From the NCBI GenBank assembly GCA_016764415.1, contig JAESRY010000102.1:1-8404 (forward strand): a stretch of DNA of 8,404 nucleotides, in the 5' to 3' direction. Numbering within the stretch: the stretch's first letter is position 1; the number at the start of each line of letters is the position of its first letter. Under the pieces are notes generated by a model. It had not been told where the DNA came from. It ran no database searches and worked only from the letters and a program-made list of their open reading frames with translations. Source of the DNA: Cycloclasticus sp. (GTDB taxonomy: Bacteria; Pseudomonadota; Gammaproteobacteria; Methylococcales; Cycloclasticaceae). Shown piece after piece: positions 1-7,207 of the stretch. The translations under genes and the position numbers were made by a program.

Positions 1-1616
1 TAATGGATTTGGTCGGCATTGATTTAATGCCTCACGTCATGGCGTCCATGACACATTCACTGCCTAAGGATGACCCTATTCACGAACAAGCCGCCATACC
101 AGATACCGTAAACAAAATGATTGCAGAGGGCTACACAGGGCGAAAAGGCAAAGGTGGCTTTTACCGACTCAAGAAAGAAAACGGCAAAAAGGTTAAAGAG
201 TCTATTAATTTAGAAACAGGTGATTACACGCGTTGCCAGAAACCTGCCCTAGCTTCATTAAAACCCAATATTGCAAAGGACCTTCGTAAACTCGTTACGT
301 TTGAAGATAAAGGCGGAGAATTTGCGTGGTCAGTGCTTTCTAAAGTTTTATGCTACTCGGCCTCACTTGTACCAGAAATTGGCGAAAACATTGAAGCCAT
401 CGATCGTGCAATGAAGTTAGGTTACAACTGGAAATACGGGCCCTTTGAATTAATGGACAAACTGGGCACCGAGTGGTTTGTTGATAAATTAGAAGCAGAA
501 AACCGTTCAATACCGCCTATTTTAAACGCTGCTCAGGGTAAACCTTTTTATCGCTTAGGCAATCAAGAGCGTCAACGCTTAGATCTTGCTGGTAACTATC
601 AAACACAAACCCATGAAAAAGGTATTCTGCTTTTAAGTGATATAAAACAACGCAGCAAAGCTGTTAAAAGCAACGCGTCTGCCAGTTTATGGGATATTGG
701 TGATGGTATCTTATGCCTTGAGTTCCACAGTAAAATGAATGCCATTGACCCGGATATTTTGGGCATGATTGATATAGCCACCTCTATTATTCCAAATAAT
801 TACAAAGGCTTGGTTCTTTACAATGAAGCAGAAAATTACTCTGTAGGCGCTAACATTGGCCTGGCACTATTCGCAGCAAATGTGGCTGCTTGGCCACAAA
901 TAGAAGGTATGGTGAAGTCTGGTCAATACACTTATAAAGCACTTAAACACGCACCGTTTCCCGTTATTGGCGCACCCGCAGGTATGGCACTAGGTGGCGG
1001 TTGCGAGAGCTTGCTCCATTGCGATGCTATTCAAGCACACGCAGAATCATACATTGGCTTAGTTGAGGTGGGTGTTGGGCTAATTCCAGCTTGGGGTGGC
1101 AGCAAAGAGATGCTAACTCGCTGGATGGTGAATCCTAAACGCCCTCAGGGCCCTATGCCCGCAATCAGCAAGGCTTTTGAGCTGCTTAGCACCGCAACCG
1201 TGTCCACGTCTGCAGCGGAGGCTAAAGGGCATTTGTTTATGGCTGCATCTGATGGGATTACCATGAACCGCGAACGTTTGCTGTTTGATGCCAAAAACAA
1301 GGCCTTACAACTCGCTGAAAATTATCAGTCACCTGAACACCCAGACATATCGTTACCGGGTGAGACAGCTCGTACTGCTCTTAACCTTGCTGTCACCGGC
1401 TTTGTTCAATCAGGTAAAGCAAGCGAATACGACGGCGCAGTTGCCGATCAATTAGCGATGGTGCTTAGTGGTGATAAATCAGATATATCAGATTTACTGT
1501 CTGAAGATGATTTACTCACTTTAGAAAGGCGAGCATTTATGTCTTTAATTAAACGCGATAAAACACTGAACCGAATTCAACATACCCTTGAAACAGGTAA
1601 ACCCCTAAGGAACTAA
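1..1616 (+). CDS. 3-hydroxyacyl-CoA dehydrogenase / enoyl-CoA hydratase fusion, 5'-truncated by window edge
   Basis: Bifunctional fatty acid beta-oxidation enzyme: it hydrates trans-2-enoyl-CoA and oxidises the resulting 3-hydroxyacyl-CoA with NAD+, in the cytoplasm. About 537 residues are visible; the reading frame is open to the left edge, so the ATG at position 3 is internal. Visible residues 1-55 are the end of the first 3HCDH C-terminal domain (VGIDLMPHV, then GRKGKGGFY). Residues about 105-175 are the second such domain (GYNWKYGPFELMDKLG). Residues about 225-450 form a crotonase-fold hydratase. The two catalytic glutamates expected of enoyl-CoA hydratases are present at E335 (GGGCES) and E355 (GLVEVGVG), 20 residues apart as in rat ECH E144/E164. 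The missing part should be the NAD-binding Rossmann domain, giving roughly 790-800 aa in total, as in the FadN/YusL-type fusion where the hydratase is C-terminal. This order is opposite to E. coli FadB. The acyl-CoA dehydrogenase gene starts one base after the stop, so the two are co-transcribed. Confidence 0.93.
   Translation, partial: MDLVGIDLMPHVMASMTHSLPKDDPIHEQAAIPDTVNKMIAEGYTGRKGKGGFYRLKKENGKKVKESINLETGDYTRCQKPALASLKPNIAKDLRKLVTFEDKGGEFAWSVLSKVLCYSASLVPEIGENIEAIDRAMKLGYNWKYGPFELMDKLGTEWFVDKLEAENRSIPPILNAAQGKPFYRLGNQERQRLDLAGNYQTQTHEKGILLLSDIKQRSKAVKSNASASLWDIGDGILCLEFHSKMNAIDPDILGMIDIATSIIPNNYKGLVLYNEAENYSVGANIGLALFAANVAAWPQIEGMVKSGQYTYKALKHAPFPVIGAPAGMALGGGCESLLHCDAIQAHAESYIGLVEVGVGLIPAWGGSKEMLTRWMVNPKRPQGPMPAISKAFELLSTATVSTSAAEAKGHLFMAASDGITMNRERLLFDAKNKALQLAENYQSPEHPDISLPGETARTALNLAVTGFVQSGKASEYDGAVADQLAMVLSGDKSDISDLLSEDDLLTLERRAFMSLIKRDKTLNRIQHTLETGKPLRN
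1606..1611 (+). promoter_or_regulatory. Ribosome binding site of the acyl-CoA dehydrogenase gene
   Basis: TAAGGA lies inside the last codons of the upstream dehydrogenase/hydratase gene, 6 nt before the ATG at 1618. It fixes the start of the downstream gene and indicates that both are translated from one message. Confidence 0.75.
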
Positions 1617-1617
1617 G

Positions 1618-3402
1618 ATGAGCGTTTTTAAAGCCCCACTAGAGGACACCAAGTACCTAATCAATGAGTTTTTAGATACCAGCGAATTAAAAGGCTCACC
1701 ATCATTATTAGAATTAACGCCTGATGTAACTGATTCAATTTTTGATGAAGCAGGTAAAATTTCAGAAAATTTATTGTTCCCCCTTAACCGCTCAGGTGAC
1801 GAAGAAGGTTGCTCAATAAGCAATGGTAAAGTCACCACACCTACCGGTTTCAAAGAGGCTTATAAAGAAATGACCGAATCAGGTTGGGGCAGTTTAACGT
1901 GTAAAGAAGAACACGGCGGTCAAGAGCTACCGCACTATATTGCCAATGCAGTGGATGAAACAATTGTTGCCAGTAACTTATCGTTCAGTATTTATATGGG
2001 TCTAACTATTGGCGCCTATAACGCGATAGAACGGTTCGGTTCAGATGAGCTAAAAAACAAATATTTACCCCATATGGTCTCAGGTAAATGGAGCGGCACC
2101 ATGTGTCTAACTGAGCCACAATGCGGAACAGACTTAGGTCTAATTCGCACGAAAGCCCTTCCACAAGACAATAGTAGCTACCTTATATCTGGCAGCAAAA
2201 TATTCATCTCCGCAGGTGAACATGACTTAACCGAAAATATCATTCACCTTGTGCTTGCACGTACACCCAATTCGCCGGATGGAATTAAAGGCATTAGTTT
2301 ATTTTTAGTCCCTAAAATAACCAGTGATGAACAAAATATCTTATTAGATTCAAACCACGTTACCTGCAGTGCCATCGAACACAAAATGGGCATTAAAGCT
2401 TCTTCAACATGTGCTATTGAATTTGAAAGCTCGGAAGGTTATCTAATAGGGTCTTTAAACAAAGGCATGAAAGCTATGTTTGTGATGATGAATAGTGCAC
2501 GTATCCACGTTGGTATACAAGGGCTCGCTATCGCCCACGCTTCATATTGTGGCGCTGTTGATTACGCCAAAGAGCGCCTTCAAGGCCGCGCATTAACCGG
2601 CACAAAAAGTCAAAATCAATCAGCAGACTCGCTTATCGTCCACCCAGATGTACGGCAGATGCTAATGACCATGAAAGCTTACACAGAAGGTGCACGCGCG
2701 TTAAGCACTTGGTTATCCTTCAAGTTAGATGTATCGCAAGAGGCAGACGACCCACAAGTGCAACAAAATGCGGATGAACTCGTTTCACTGCTAACGCCAG
2801 TATTTAAATCATTTCTCACCGATATAGGCGAAATTGTCAGCAGCCTAGGTATTCAAATATACGGTGGGCATGGATACATACGCGAAAATGGTATGGAACA
2901 ATACCTACGCGATGCCAGAATATGTAGATTGTACGAGGGAACTAACGGCATTCAAGCATTAGACTTAGTTGGCCGTAAATTGCCCGCACATATGGGCAAG
3001 TATTTACGCCACTTTTTTCACCCTTTATCACTGTTCATTGAAACCCACAAAGAAGATGAACAGCTATCCGCTTTTATCCAACCTCTGGCTAAATCATTTT
3101 CTAGACTTCAAGTAGCAACGTTAACCATTGCACAAAAAGGCATGTCAAATCCAAACGAGGCTGGAGCAGCTGCAACGGACTACCTCAAACTATTTGGCCT
3201 GGTCGCAATGGGATATATCTGGTCACAAATGGCTGAGCAAATCATCCATAACAAAGGTACGTTAAGCGATGATTTTTACGATGCAAAATTAAAAACCGGA
3301 CAGTTTTATATGGAGCGTATTCTTCCCCAAACGGGCAGTTTACTGTCAGCAATAATGGCCGGCGCTGAAAGCACAATGGCACTTAAGGAAAGTCAATTTT
3401 AA
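1618..3402 (+). CDS. Acyl-CoA dehydrogenase with extra C-terminal domain
   Basis: FAD flavoenzyme that introduces the trans-2 double bond into acyl-CoA, the first step of beta-oxidation. At 594 aa it is longer than classical 380-aa dehydrogenases. It begins with the short N-terminal extension typical of this subgroup (residues about 3-35, APLEDTKYLINEF). Then come the N domain (about 40-155), the flavin-contacting beta domain (MCLTEPQCGTD at 162-172), the helical C domain (about 280-450), and an additional C-terminal domain (about 465-590). The motif YEGTNGIQA places the likely catalytic base at Glu440, the same context as the active-site glutamate of medium-chain dehydrogenases. The ATG at 1618 is preceded by TAAGGA at 1606-1611 with good spacing and lies one base after the upstream stop, implying a tight operon. 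Chain-length preference cannot be read from sequence. The gene ends just before a strong terminator. Confidence 0.94.
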   Translation: MSVFKAPLEDTKYLINEFLDTSELKGSPSLLELTPDVTDSIFDEAGKISENLLFPLNRSGDEEGCSISNGKVTTPTGFKEAYKEMTESGWGSLTCKEEHGGQELPHYIANAVDETIVASNLSFSIYMGLTIGAYNAIERFGSDELKNKYLPHMVSGKWSGTMCLTEPQCGTDLGLIRTKALPQDNSSYLISGSKIFISAGEHDLTENIIHLVLARTPNSPDGIKGISLFLVPKITSDEQNILLDSNHVTCSAIEHKMGIKASSTCAIEFESSEGYLIGSLNKGMKAMFVMMNSARIHVGIQGLAIAHASYCGAVDYAKERLQGRALTGTKSQNQSADSLIVHPDVRQMLMTMKAYTEGARALSTWLSFKLDVSQEADDPQVQQNADELVSLLTPVFKSFLTDIGEIVSSLGIQIYGGHGYIRENGMEQYLRDARICRLYEGTNGIQALDLVGRKLPAHMGKYLRHFFHPLSLFIETHKEDEQLSAFIQPLAKSFSRLQVATLTIAQKGMSNPNEAGAAATDYLKLFGLVAMGYIWSQMAEQIIHNKGTLSDDFYDAKLKTGQFYMERILPQTGSLLSAIMAGAESTMALKESQF

Positions 3403-3409
3403 TAGCATG

Positions 3410-3437
3410 AAAAAGCCCTGATAATCAGGGTTTTTTT
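3410..3437. terminator. Bidirectional rho-independent terminator between convergent units
   Basis: A 12-bp stem (3410-3421 with 3425-3436, including one G-T pair) closes on a 3-nt TAA loop. Its core is CCCTGA/TCAGGG. On the + strand it is followed by a run of seven T (3431-3437), and on the - strand by five T (3410-3414 as A on +). It begins 8 nt after the acyl-CoA dehydrogenase stop and about 60 nt beyond the lapB stop, so it can end transcription from both sides. Confidence 0.9.
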
Positions 3438-3470
3438 AACAGTTCAGAAAACTTACGATTTAATACCTTG

Positions 3471-3485
3471 CTGAATCCAATTCAG
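3471..3485. repeat. Small inverted repeat in the lapB 3' UTR
   Basis: CTGAAT, a CCA spacer and ATTCAG form a perfect 6-bp stem, 13 nt beyond the lapB stop. No T-tract follows on either strand, so it is not a terminator by itself. The stretch 3438-3497 holds nothing else I recognise. It may protect the lapB message end, or it may be chance. Confidence 0.35.
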
Positions 3486-3497
3486 GTCCGTGATTTT

Positions 3498-4634
3498 TTA
3501 AGTCAGCATAGGCTGAGTCGTTCCCCACTTTTTGCAGCTGGGACAACACCAATTTAATTCATTTGAAGAAAAGCCGCAGTGGATACAATTAAAACTTAAG
3601 CGCTCATCATCCAGCTGTTTAATAGTGTCTTGTAGGAAAGCAACCTCCCCACTCAAGTCATTACCTTCATCAATGTTTGCGTATAACTTTAAATAACTTA
3701 ATTTTGCCGTTTGTTGCAATTTTTCACGCAAAAAAGCAATCACTTCACCCCTGCCTTTTGTCGCTAATAAGGCCTCTATAAATTGTTTTAAAACGATACT
3801 CGACTGAGTATTTGTTTGCAGATTAGCAAGAAAATCAAACTTCTTCGCCGGTTTATTCAATTCGTCAAAACATGACAAGATAGGGTTTAAAAAAACAGGG
3901 ATAAACCGAATGTCTTGATTTTCAATTTTAAGCCATATCTTTAATGCTAATTTATAGTCTTTAGACTTCATAGCCTCTTGCGCAGCTATAACATTCGCTC
4001 TAACGCACCCTTGGTCTATCTTAAGTGCCTTCTTTAGCTGTTCATTTAATACACTTTTATTTCCACTATTTTCTATAGCCACTTCACAGTGTAAATGAGA
4101 TAGGAGCACCGGCTGCCGCTCCACATTAATGGACTCTAATTTAACTGCGAAGGTAATCGCCTGTTGCCATTCTTTTTCTTGTTGGAAAATGGACAGCAAT
4201 TGTTTAGATGCTTGAACTTTATGCGATACATTCTTTTCTAGTTCAATAAAAATACTTTCTGCTCTATCAAGCAAACCGGCTCGCATATAATCTAGCCCAA
4301 GCTCGTTTAAGACATTTAACCGAGTTTCCTGATCGATTTGTGGTCTAGCCATTAAATTTTGGTGCAAACGTATCGCCTTTTCTACTTCGCCACGCTGACG
4401 AAATAATGTACCCAGAGCTAAATGAATTTCAATGGTTTCATGATCAACTTCTAATAAGTCAATAAACACGCCTATCGCTTTATCTGGCTGCTCATTTAAT
4501 AAATAATTTAAGCCTTTAAAATACCCACCATGGTCACCAGCCGTGTTTTTGGTAGCACGCCTATAATGCCTGTATGCAAAATACCATCCGCTGGCTGCTG
4601 CTATGGGTAGCAGCATTATTGCAATTTCAAACAT
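3498..4634 (-). CDS. lapB: LapB (YciM), lipopolysaccharide assembly TPR protein with rubredoxin-like metal site
   Basis: Inner-membrane-anchored cytoplasmic protein. In E. coli, LapB works with the FtsH protease to control turnover of LpxC, the committed enzyme of lipid A synthesis. The 378-aa product is close to the roughly 389 aa of E. coli. Residues 1-20 are a single hydrophobic anchor (MFEIAIMLLPIAAASGWYFA) followed by the basic YRHYRR. Tetratricopeptide repeats follow, the clearest at about 37-64, 68-97, 106-134 and 141-168. The C-terminus carries two CxxC knuckles, C350/C353 and C364/C367, in CIHCGF and CPSCKKW. These form the rubredoxin-type metal site diagnostic of LapB. One extra cysteine, C363, sits beside the second knuckle. 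The ATG directly abuts the lapA stop with no intervening base and no good Shine-Dalgarno, suggesting translation coupled to lapA. It is the last gene of its unit and faces the beta-oxidation genes. Confidence 0.94.
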   Translation of the reverse strand: MFEIAIMLLPIAAASGWYFAYRHYRRATKNTAGDHGGYFKGLNYLLNEQPDKAIGVFIDLLEVDHETIEIHLALGTLFRQRGEVEKAIRLHQNLMARPQIDQETRLNVLNELGLDYMRAGLLDRAESIFIELEKNVSHKVQASKQLLSIFQQEKEWQQAITFAVKLESINVERQPVLLSHLHCEVAIENSGNKSVLNEQLKKALKIDQGCVRANVIAAQEAMKSKDYKLALKIWLKIENQDIRFIPVFLNPILSCFDELNKPAKKFDFLANLQTNTQSSIVLKQFIEALLATKGRGEVIAFLREKLQQTAKLSYLKLYANIDEGNDLSGEVAFLQDTIKQLDDERLSFNCIHCGFSSNELNWCCPSCKKWGTTQPMLT

Positions 4635-4925
4635 TTAGTTTATTTGTTTCGCGGGGTAAGTTCTTAAATTTGATACTTCTTTCTTTGCCACCGCTGTTTC
4701 TTTAGATAGCTTACGGTAACGGTGTTTTAGTACTTGATTGCTCCATATTTTTGAGCTTAACCCAATTAAGGTGCCTAAGATAAAGGTGCCCAGTAACGCA
4801 AAAGAGAGCGGCATTTCGAGCCAACCATAATAGTAATTAATTTTAATAGGCGCTGAATTCAAAATAGACAACACAAATCCAACAACCAAAATACTAATGA
4901 ATAACACTACGTATAGGAATCTCAT
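4635..4925 (-). CDS. lapA: LapA (YciS), small inner-membrane protein of the LPS assembly module
   Basis: A 96-aa membrane protein of the LapA/DUF1049 family, encoded with lapB as in most gammaproteobacteria. Two hydrophobic helices are evident at residues about 3-22 and 40-60. They are separated by a short segment containing NSAPIKINYYYGW, the conserved part of the family. A basic cytoplasmic helix with coiled-coil character follows (about 62-88). E. coli LapA is about 102 aa, so the length fits. It associates with LapB in the inner membrane and is thought to help recruit it to its partners. The start is the ATG at 4925, with AGAGG at 4931-4935 and a 5-nt spacer. Its TAA stop is followed immediately by the lapB ATG. 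Confidence 0.9.
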   Translation of the reverse strand: MRFLYVVLFISILVVGFVLSILNSAPIKINYYYGWLEMPLSFALLGTFILGTLIGLSSKIWSNQVLKHRYRKLSKETAVAKKEVSNLRTYPAKQIN

Positions 4926-4930
4926 ATCAG

Positions 4931-4935
4931 CCTCT
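4931..4935 (-). promoter_or_regulatory. Ribosome binding site of lapA
   Basis: AGAGG on the - strand lies 5 nt ahead of the lapA ATG. It overlaps the TAG stop of a possible 9-codon leader ORF and lies 5 nt beyond the 3' foot of a 6-bp hairpin, so its access could depend on leader folding. Confidence 0.7.
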
Positions 4936-4940
4936 AAATT

Positions 4941-4957
4941 ATTGGCTCCATGCCAAT
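4941..4957 (-). promoter_or_regulatory. Stem-loop in the lapA 5' leader
   Basis: ATTGGC, a 5-nt ATGGA loop and GCCAAT form a perfect 6-bp stem between the predicted lapA promoter and its ribosome binding site. A regulatory role is inference; the pairing itself is exact. Confidence 0.45.
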
Positions 4958-4975
4958 TTTCATATCTCTTAAAAG

Positions 4976-4984
4976 ATTATAACA
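4976..4984 (-). promoter_or_regulatory. Extended -10 promoter of lapA-lapB
   Basis: On the - strand the sequence TGTTATAAT gives a consensus -10 hexamer preceded by the TGn extension. The region 16-18 nt further upstream does not resemble TTGACA, which is normal for extended -10 promoters. It lies between the ihfB terminator and lapA and would start transcription at about 4969, leaving a leader of about 45 nt. This makes lapA-lapB a unit separate from rpsA-ihfB. Confidence 0.7.
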
Positions 4985-5013
4985 AGCGTCTAGCACTTAT
5001 TTCCTTAAATAAT

Positions 5014-5039
5014 AAAAAAGCCCCTATTAAGGAGCTTTT
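5014..5039 (-). terminator. Rho-independent terminator after ihfB
   Basis: On the - strand, AAAAGCTCC pairs with GGGGCTTTT (9 bp with one T-G pair) around a 6-nt loop and runs into TTTTTTATT. It starts 3 nt past the ihfB stop, so it closes the rpsA-ihfB transcript just ahead of the lapA promoter. Confidence 0.88.
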
Positions 5040-5041
5040 CA

Positions 5042-5344
5042 TTATTTGATTCTATATTTGTCTTTGGCCTCATCGACCCTAACTCTTAATTCTTTTCCCG
5101 GTTTAAAATGTGGCACATATTTACCCGATAACGCCACCGATTCGCCGTTTTTTGGATTACGTCCAACCCTAGGTGGCCGATAGTGCAGTGAGAAGCTGCC
5201 AAACCCACGTATTTCAATTCTTTCGCCTGAAGCCAATGCTCTACTCATACCTTCTAATATGCATTTCACAGCGAGCTCCACATCCTTATACGGCAAATGA
5301 ACTTGCTGGTTAGCTAACTCTTCAATTAATTCTGATTTTGTCAC
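5042..5344 (-). CDS. ihfB: Integration host factor beta subunit
   Basis: IHF beta pairs with IHF alpha (encoded elsewhere) to bind and sharply bend DNA at specific sites, acting in transcription, recombination and replication. I place the start at GTG 5344, giving 100 aa beginning (M)[10 protein letters not shown], which matches the canonical IhfB N-terminus. A GAGG lies 9 nt upstream of it. The in-frame ATG at 5359 would add MRENY but has no ribosome site because a hairpin lies directly in front of it. A TTG at 5389 is less likely still. Visible hallmarks are [20 protein letters not shown] at residues 45-64, with Arg46 and the DNA-intercalating Pro64 at the tip of the beta arm, and FKPGKELR near the end. 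The order rpsA-ihfB is conserved in gammaproteobacteria. It is probably read from rpsA and perhaps also from its own promoter, which I could not locate. Confidence 0.95.
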   Translation of the reverse strand: MTKSELIEELANQQVHLPYKDVELAVKCILEGMSRALASGERIEIRGFGSFSLHYRPPRVGRNPKNGESVALSGKYVPHFKPGKELRVRVDEAKDKYRIK

Positions 5345-5364
5345 GTAATTTTCCCTCATGAATA

Positions 5365-5389
5365 TTGGCGGGAAACAATTTCCCGCCAA
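5365..5389 (-). promoter_or_regulatory. Perfect 11-bp hairpin in the rpsA-ihfB gap
   Basis: TTGGCGGGAAA, a 3-nt loop and TTTCCCGCCAA form an uninterrupted 11-bp stem on the rpsA-ihfB transcript, 16 nt downstream of the rpsA stop and 20 nt upstream of the ihfB GTG. After it comes TATTCATGAGG rather than a T-tract (and ATACCCCC on the other strand), so it is not a classical intrinsic terminator. It could stabilise the rpsA 3' end, mark an RNase processing site, or limit read-through and loading of ribosomes at ihfB. Confidence 0.8.
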
Positions 5390-5405
5390 ATACCCCCATC
5401 AAGTT

Positions 5406-7073
5406 TTACTTATCATCCATTGAGCTTTTAAAGATATTACCCAATGTAGGCGCACTTACACTCTTCGCAGAATAGTCACTAATGACTGCTTTCTCTTCAT
5501 CATTGTCTTTCGCTTTTATAGACAAGTTAATTGTCTTATTTTTACGATCAACGCCAATGAATTTAGCTTCAACTGAGTCACCTTCACTTAAGATATTTCT
5601 AGCATCGTCCACACGTTCTCGGTTTAGTTCAGATGCTCTTAAGTAACCTTCAATTCCATCTGACAATAAAATCACAGCGCCTCTGGCATCAACTTCTTTA
5701 ACTGTGCCCGTTACGATGCTGTTTTTCTCGTTAGCCCCAATGAAATCTTGGAATGGGTCTTGTTCAAGCTGTTTAATACCCAAAGAAATTCTTTCACGAT
5801 CTGAATCAATAGCAAGAATAACAGTTTCGAGCTCCATGCCTTTTTTGTATTTCAGCAAATCTTCTTCGTCTTTCTCATCCCAAGAAATATCAGACAGATG
5901 AACCAAACCATCAATATCACCTTCTAGACCAATAAAGATACCGAAATCAGTAATTGATTTGATAAGCCCCATCAGTTTGTCGCCTTTCTTATGAATAGCT
6001 GAGAAGTCTTCCCAAGGGTTACCTTTACACTGCTTCATGCCCAGTGAAATACGACGACGTGAATCATCAATTTCAAGAACCATAACTTCAACATCATCAC
6101 CTAATGAAACCACTTTAGCAGGGTTAACATTTTTGTTTGTCCAATCCATTTCGGAAACATGAACAAGGCCTTCAATTCCGTCTTCAATCTCAATGAAGCA
6201 ACCGTAATCAGTTAAGTTCGTCACTTTACCGCTCAATTTAGATTGAACAGGGTAACGTTCTAGAATGTTAACCCAAGGGTCTTCACCTAGCTGTTTCATG
6301 CCTAATGACACACGTTTCTTCTCTTCGTCATAACGTAAAACAACAACTTCGATATCTTGGCCAATTTCAATAACTTCAGATGGATGCTTAACGCGTTTCC
6401 ATGCCATATCTGTAATATGTAACAAACCATCAACGCCACCCAAATCGATAAATGCGCCGTAATCGGTAAGGTTTTTAACCATACCTTTAAGAATCGCACC
6501 TTCTTTAAGGTTTTTAAGTAATTCTTCGCGTTCAGCACTGTATTCTGTTTCAAGAACAGCGCGACGAGAAACAACAACGTTATTACGTTTTTCGTCTAGT
6601 TTAATTACTTTAAATTCTAGCTCTTTGCCTTCTAAGAAAGATGTGTCTCTTAAAGGACGAACATCAACAAGTGATCCAGGCAAGAAGCCACTGATACCAC
6701 CCACTTCTACAGTGAAACCACCACGAACTTTGCCCGTGATAAAGCCTGTCACTGTTTCTTTTGCTTCTTCTGCTTTTTCTAGGAATTTCCAAGCTGCTGC
6801 TTTTTTAGCTTTATCGCGTGACAATAGCGTTGCGCCTAGGCCATCTTCGACCATATCCAGCACCACTTCTACTTCATCACCAATAGCAACTTCTAGTTCA
6901 CCTTTTGCATCTGCAAACTGCCAACGAGGTATATGACCTTCTGACTTTAAGTTTGCGTTTACAATCACCGAGTCATTAGTAATATCAACTACTAGGCCAC
7001 TAATCAATGTGCCTGGTGTTAACTCAGCGGATTTAATACTTTCTTCAAATAGTTCTGCGAAATTTTCGCTCAT
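5406..7073 (-). CDS. rpsA: 30S ribosomal protein S1
   Basis: S1 binds U-rich and structured mRNA leaders, unfolds them and places them on the 30S subunit. It is essential in gammaproteobacteria. The 555 aa match the 557 aa of the E. coli protein. Six S1 (OB-fold) domains follow one another at about 21-87, 106-171, 192-260, 277-347, 364-434 and 451-520. The first two are divergent and serve ribosome and S2 binding. Domains 3-5 carry the typical RNA-binding surface, for example [20 protein letters not shown] at 201-220 and [20 protein letters not shown] at 286-305. The start [12 protein letters not shown] is the family N-terminus. Ahead of the ATG there is only a weak AGAG at 6-nt spacing, in keeping with the unusual, S1-autoregulated initiation region known for E. 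coli rpsA. The repetitive domain structure makes internal DNA similarity expected. Confidence 0.98.
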   Translation of the reverse strand: MSENFAELFEESIKSAELTPGTLISGLVVDITNDSVIVNANLKSEGHIPRWQFADAKGELEVAIGDEVEVVLDMVEDGLGATLLSRDKAKKAAAWKFLEKAEEAKETVTGFITGKVRGGFTVEVGGISGFLPGSLVDVRPLRDTSFLEGKELEFKVIKLDEKRNNVVVSRRAVLETEYSAEREELLKNLKEGAILKGMVKNLTDYGAFIDLGGVDGLLHITDMAWKRVKHPSEVIEIGQDIEVVVLRYDEEKKRVSLGMKQLGEDPWVNILERYPVQSKLSGKVTNLTDYGCFIEIEDGIEGLVHVSEMDWTNKNVNPAKVVSLGDDVEVMVLEIDDSRRRISLGMKQCKGNPWEDFSAIHKKGDKLMGLIKSITDFGIFIGLEGDIDGLVHLSDISWDEKDEEDLLKYKKGMELETVILAIDSDRERISLGIKQLEQDPFQDFIGANEKNSIVTGTVKEVDARGAVILLSDGIEGYLRASELNRERVDDARNILSEGDSVEAKFIGVDRKNKTINLSIKAKDNDEEKAVISDYSAKSVSAPTLGNIFKSSMDDK

Positions 7074-7092
7074 GTCGTTCTCTTTTTATTGA

Positions 7093-7121
7093 TTTTTAAC
7101 ACTTGAAACATAAAGCGTTAA
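7093..7121 (-). promoter_or_regulatory. Candidate rpsA promoter downstream of the cmk terminator
   Basis: On the - strand TTAACG (7121-7116, 4 of 6 to TTGACA) and TAAAAA (7098-7093, 4 of 6 to TATAAT) are separated by 17 nt. It lies between the cmk terminator and the rpsA ATG, where a separate promoter would be needed, but the match is weak and the area is simply AT-rich. Additional promoters inside cmk, as in E. coli, are possible. Confidence 0.3.
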
Positions 7122-7143
7122 AAAAGGTTACGTTAAAAAAAGG
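7116..7143 (-). repeat. Tandem U-rich repeat in the rpsA leader
   Basis: Two copies of CC-T(6 or 7)-AACG on the - strand (7143-7131 with seven T, 7127-7116 with six T) are separated by 3 nt (TAA). The upstream copy is also the T-tract of the cmk terminator. If transcribed into the rpsA leader, the U-runs would be plausible S1-binding sites; that role is inference. Confidence 0.6.
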
Positions 7144-7165
7144 CTTGAGCTTTTGAACTCAAACC
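7135..7165 (-). terminator. Rho-independent terminator between cmk and rpsA
   Basis: On the - strand GGTTTGAG pairs with CTCAAGCC (8 bp, one T-G pair) around an 8-nt loop and is followed by seven T. It lies about 67 nt after the cmk stop and separates aroA-cmk from rpsA-ihfB. Some read-through, or use as an attenuator of rpsA, is possible. Confidence 0.85.
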
Positions 7166-7207
7166 ACCTGTTTCTCATTATTGAGAGTCGCCCGTTAAGG
7201 CACTATA

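Noticed and set aside
1605..1853. Open frame of 82 codons on the - strand over the start of the acyl-CoA dehydrogenase gene
   Set aside because: Antisense shadow of a well-conserved protein; no promoter, ribosome site or recognisable domain.
6302..6577. Open frame of 91 codons on the - strand in another frame of rpsA
   Set aside because: It lies wholly within S1 domains 2-3, which are intact in the true frame; it has no family resemblance.
6625..6936. Open frame of 103 codons on the + strand inside rpsA
   Set aside because: It is antisense to conserved S1 domains 1-2, its product is low-complexity Ser/Pro/Thr, and it has no ribosome site.
5406..7073. Repeated motifs within rpsA that could suggest duplication or a repeat array
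   Set aside because: They are the six homologous S1 domains normal for this protein; length and order match E. coli S1.
7085..7100. Possible IHF binding site (AATCAA) in the rpsA leader
   Set aside because: The TTR half of the consensus WATCAANNNNTTR is absent, with AAG in its place; the core hexamer alone is expected by chance in AT-rich DNA.
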